Assembly: GCF_046774425.1 (NCBI RefSeq)
Contig: NZ_CP177248.1
Span: 62,001-126,000 of the forward strand
Direction of reading: 5' to 3'
Length of the DNA: 64,000 nt
Origin: Malacoplasma muris
Lineage (GTDB): Bacteria > Bacillota_I > Bacilli_A > Mycoplasmatales > Mycoplasmoidaceae
Each line of letters opens with the position of its first letter. The first letter of the stretch is position 1. Shown one piece after another: positions 62,687 to 64,000 of this stretch. Both the position numbers and the translations under genes were made by a program. The notes beneath the pieces are model-generated. The model made no database searches and was not told where the DNA came from. It saw only the letters and a program-made list of their open reading frames with translations.

Positions 62687-64000
62687 ATGGGAAAAAAATT
62701 ATTAATATTTAGTGTGACAGCAATTAGTATTGCATCATTAGTTTTAACAAGTGCTATAGCTATTCCTTTGTCATTACAATACAAAAATAATTTTATCAAA
62801 GATGATATAAATAATGATCAAACTATGCCAGATAATCCAAACAATGAGGGAAATGGAAATAATCCTGACAATCCAGGCGTAAATTTTCCAGATACAAAAC
62901 CAGATGATAATAAATATTGAGGTGATCCAAATGCTCCAATTGGTGTAACTAGCAAAAGTGATGCATATGGTAAATCATCTGCTGCAAATCCTAATGATAA
63001 AAATAATGCAATTCTAATTGCTGAAGGTGGGCCAAGAACAAATATGGAAGGCCAAACAAGAGTATCATCATTGAAAGGTTATATTGTAAATGATAAGTAT
63101 TTGAATATGGCTAAAAGAAGTGTTTCATTAAATTTCTATGATGGAATAGGTCCCCATATGGGCACTGGATGAATACTAGATTATAAATTAAGTGATAATG
63201 GTTCCTATCCATTAACATGGTATTTTGCTACAAATGCACATGTTGTTTATAATTTGGTAGTTCATAATGATTACAATGGATACAATAGTTATTATAAAGA
63301 ACATGAAGATTTAAGAACAAAAGAATTAAGAATTAGAAAAATCGTTAATCCAGAAGTTGGTTCAAAATATTATGGAGATTCTCAAAGAGAAGCAGCAAAT
63401 TATAGTCAAGTTATTGTGCCAATTGCAAGATACCAAGATTTAGAAGATGGTACAAGAGGATATGTTTATGATGAAAATCCATTAGTTAAAACTGTATTTA
63501 TTGCAACAGATTTTTTAAAATCAGATCCTTCTGATTATAACAAAGATCCAAGATGAACTAGCAAGAAGGAAACAGCTGATTTTGCAGTAATTGAAGTAAC
63601 ATTTGAAAATGAAAATGATGCAAGATCAATTACAAATGATTATGCTAATTGAAATAAAGATGAACAATTTAAAATGGCTAAATCTTTAATTAGTTCTGAA
63701 TCTACAATTAAAGAAAATGACTATTATACATTTGGTTTTCCTAATGTTCATGAAAGTGGTTACAATAATGATGTAATATCTTTCTATAGTAATACAAGAA
63801 ATGACATTGATAAAAATAACCCTCCAAATCATGGAAGTAGTTTAAGCAATTCAAGTTTTTATAGTTCTTTTGATGATGTTATACCAAATTCAAAGGGTAT
63901 TTATGATGGTGTTTTAAACTTTTCTTGATTTTCTCAATCAAATCCATTTACAAAAGAAGACTTTTTATATTGAGGACTATTCTATACATTAAGACATGAT
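62687..64000 (+). CDS. DUF31 serine-protease-like surface protein, 3' end outside window
   Basis: Open from ATG 62687 (AAAGGT upstream) to the window end, 438 codons seen. A signal anchor (LLIFSVTAISIASLVLTSAI) has no lipobox Cys. A Pro/Asn/Gly/Asp-rich linker of about 50 residues follows, then a trypsin-like fold: GTGWILDYKL, then TWYFATNAHVVYNL (catalytic His expected in TNAHV), DFAVIEV (Asp) and YTFGFPNV. The Ser motif would lie past the window. DUF31 proteins of mollicutes include the MIP immunoglobulin protease that works with MIB. No MIB gene is visible here. TGA is Trp at 62918, 63170 and later. Confidence 0.8.

Noticed and set aside
1..64000. tRNA, rRNA, tmRNA, RNase P RNA or CRISPR arrays
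   Set aside because: No cloverleaf with TTCGA-type loops, no GC-rich RNA islands and no regularly spaced repeats were seen. A covariance-model search would be decisive.

Overview
The window is low-GC mollicute DNA. UGA is read as tryptophan throughout (translation table 4): almost every long gene carries in-frame TGA codons where tryptophan is expected, for example in OppC, UvrA neighbours, RpsG, Tuf and PheS. I therefore annotate genes across TGA and stop only at TAA or TAG. The AT-rich sequence, lipoproteins with an -SC lipobox, ABC transporters with unusually large extra domains, a DUF31 protease and the minimal gene set fit a mycoplasma of the pneumoniae/Malacoplasma/Ureaplasma type. I cannot fix the species.

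Layout: 1-7487 holds three paralogous ABC-2-type permeases with very large extracytoplasmic domains (the first cut by the window edge), followed by one ATPase with a charged N-terminal extension. 7840-12023 is accessory: a TIR-like (MTH538/ThsB-type, DUF1863) protein on the minus strand, divergent from a 1146-residue acidic, repeat-containing protein. An IS30-type element (copy 1, minus strand) follows at 12059-13237. 13300-19828 is core: rplK, rplA (with a 220-residue basic tail), ecfA1-ecfA2-ecfT, truA and a YbaK-like deacylase. 20017-24799 is a three-gene restriction-modification island: a methylase-like subunit, an Eco57I-type adenine methylase with an in-frame (AT)13 tract, and a GIY-YIG/helicase restriction protein. 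24984-29245 is rpsL-rpsG-fusA and tuf. 29416-32536 has a membrane protein, rnhC (minus), a DivIVA-like protein, acpS and a small OB-fold-like protein. IS30 copy 2 (plus strand) is at 32584-33765.

33976-46189 is an oligopeptide-uptake locus: two 804-residue OppA-like lipoproteins, a short leader ORF with a terminator, oppB, oppC, oppD, a giant oppF and a small membrane protein. 46378-62560 is housekeeping: rplM-rpsI, hisS-aspS, two small proteins plus uvrA, rplU-prp-rpmA, a membrane protein, recU (minus), a dimeric-type dUTPase, a YgjP-like metallopeptidase, pheS-pheT, prs and rnmV. The window ends inside a DUF31 surface protease gene.

The most unusual points are these. Both IS30 copies sit between exact duplicates of a transcription-terminator hairpin, the habit described for IS1630 of Mycoplasma fermentans. 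The two transposase ORFs carry different compensated frameshift pairs, so each is altered where the other looks normal. The methylase gene has a microsatellite that should make the restriction-modification system phase variable. A TIR-like defence-type protein stands alone. Large insertions sit at the same place in three different ABC ATPases. No rRNA, tRNA or CRISPR array was recognised.
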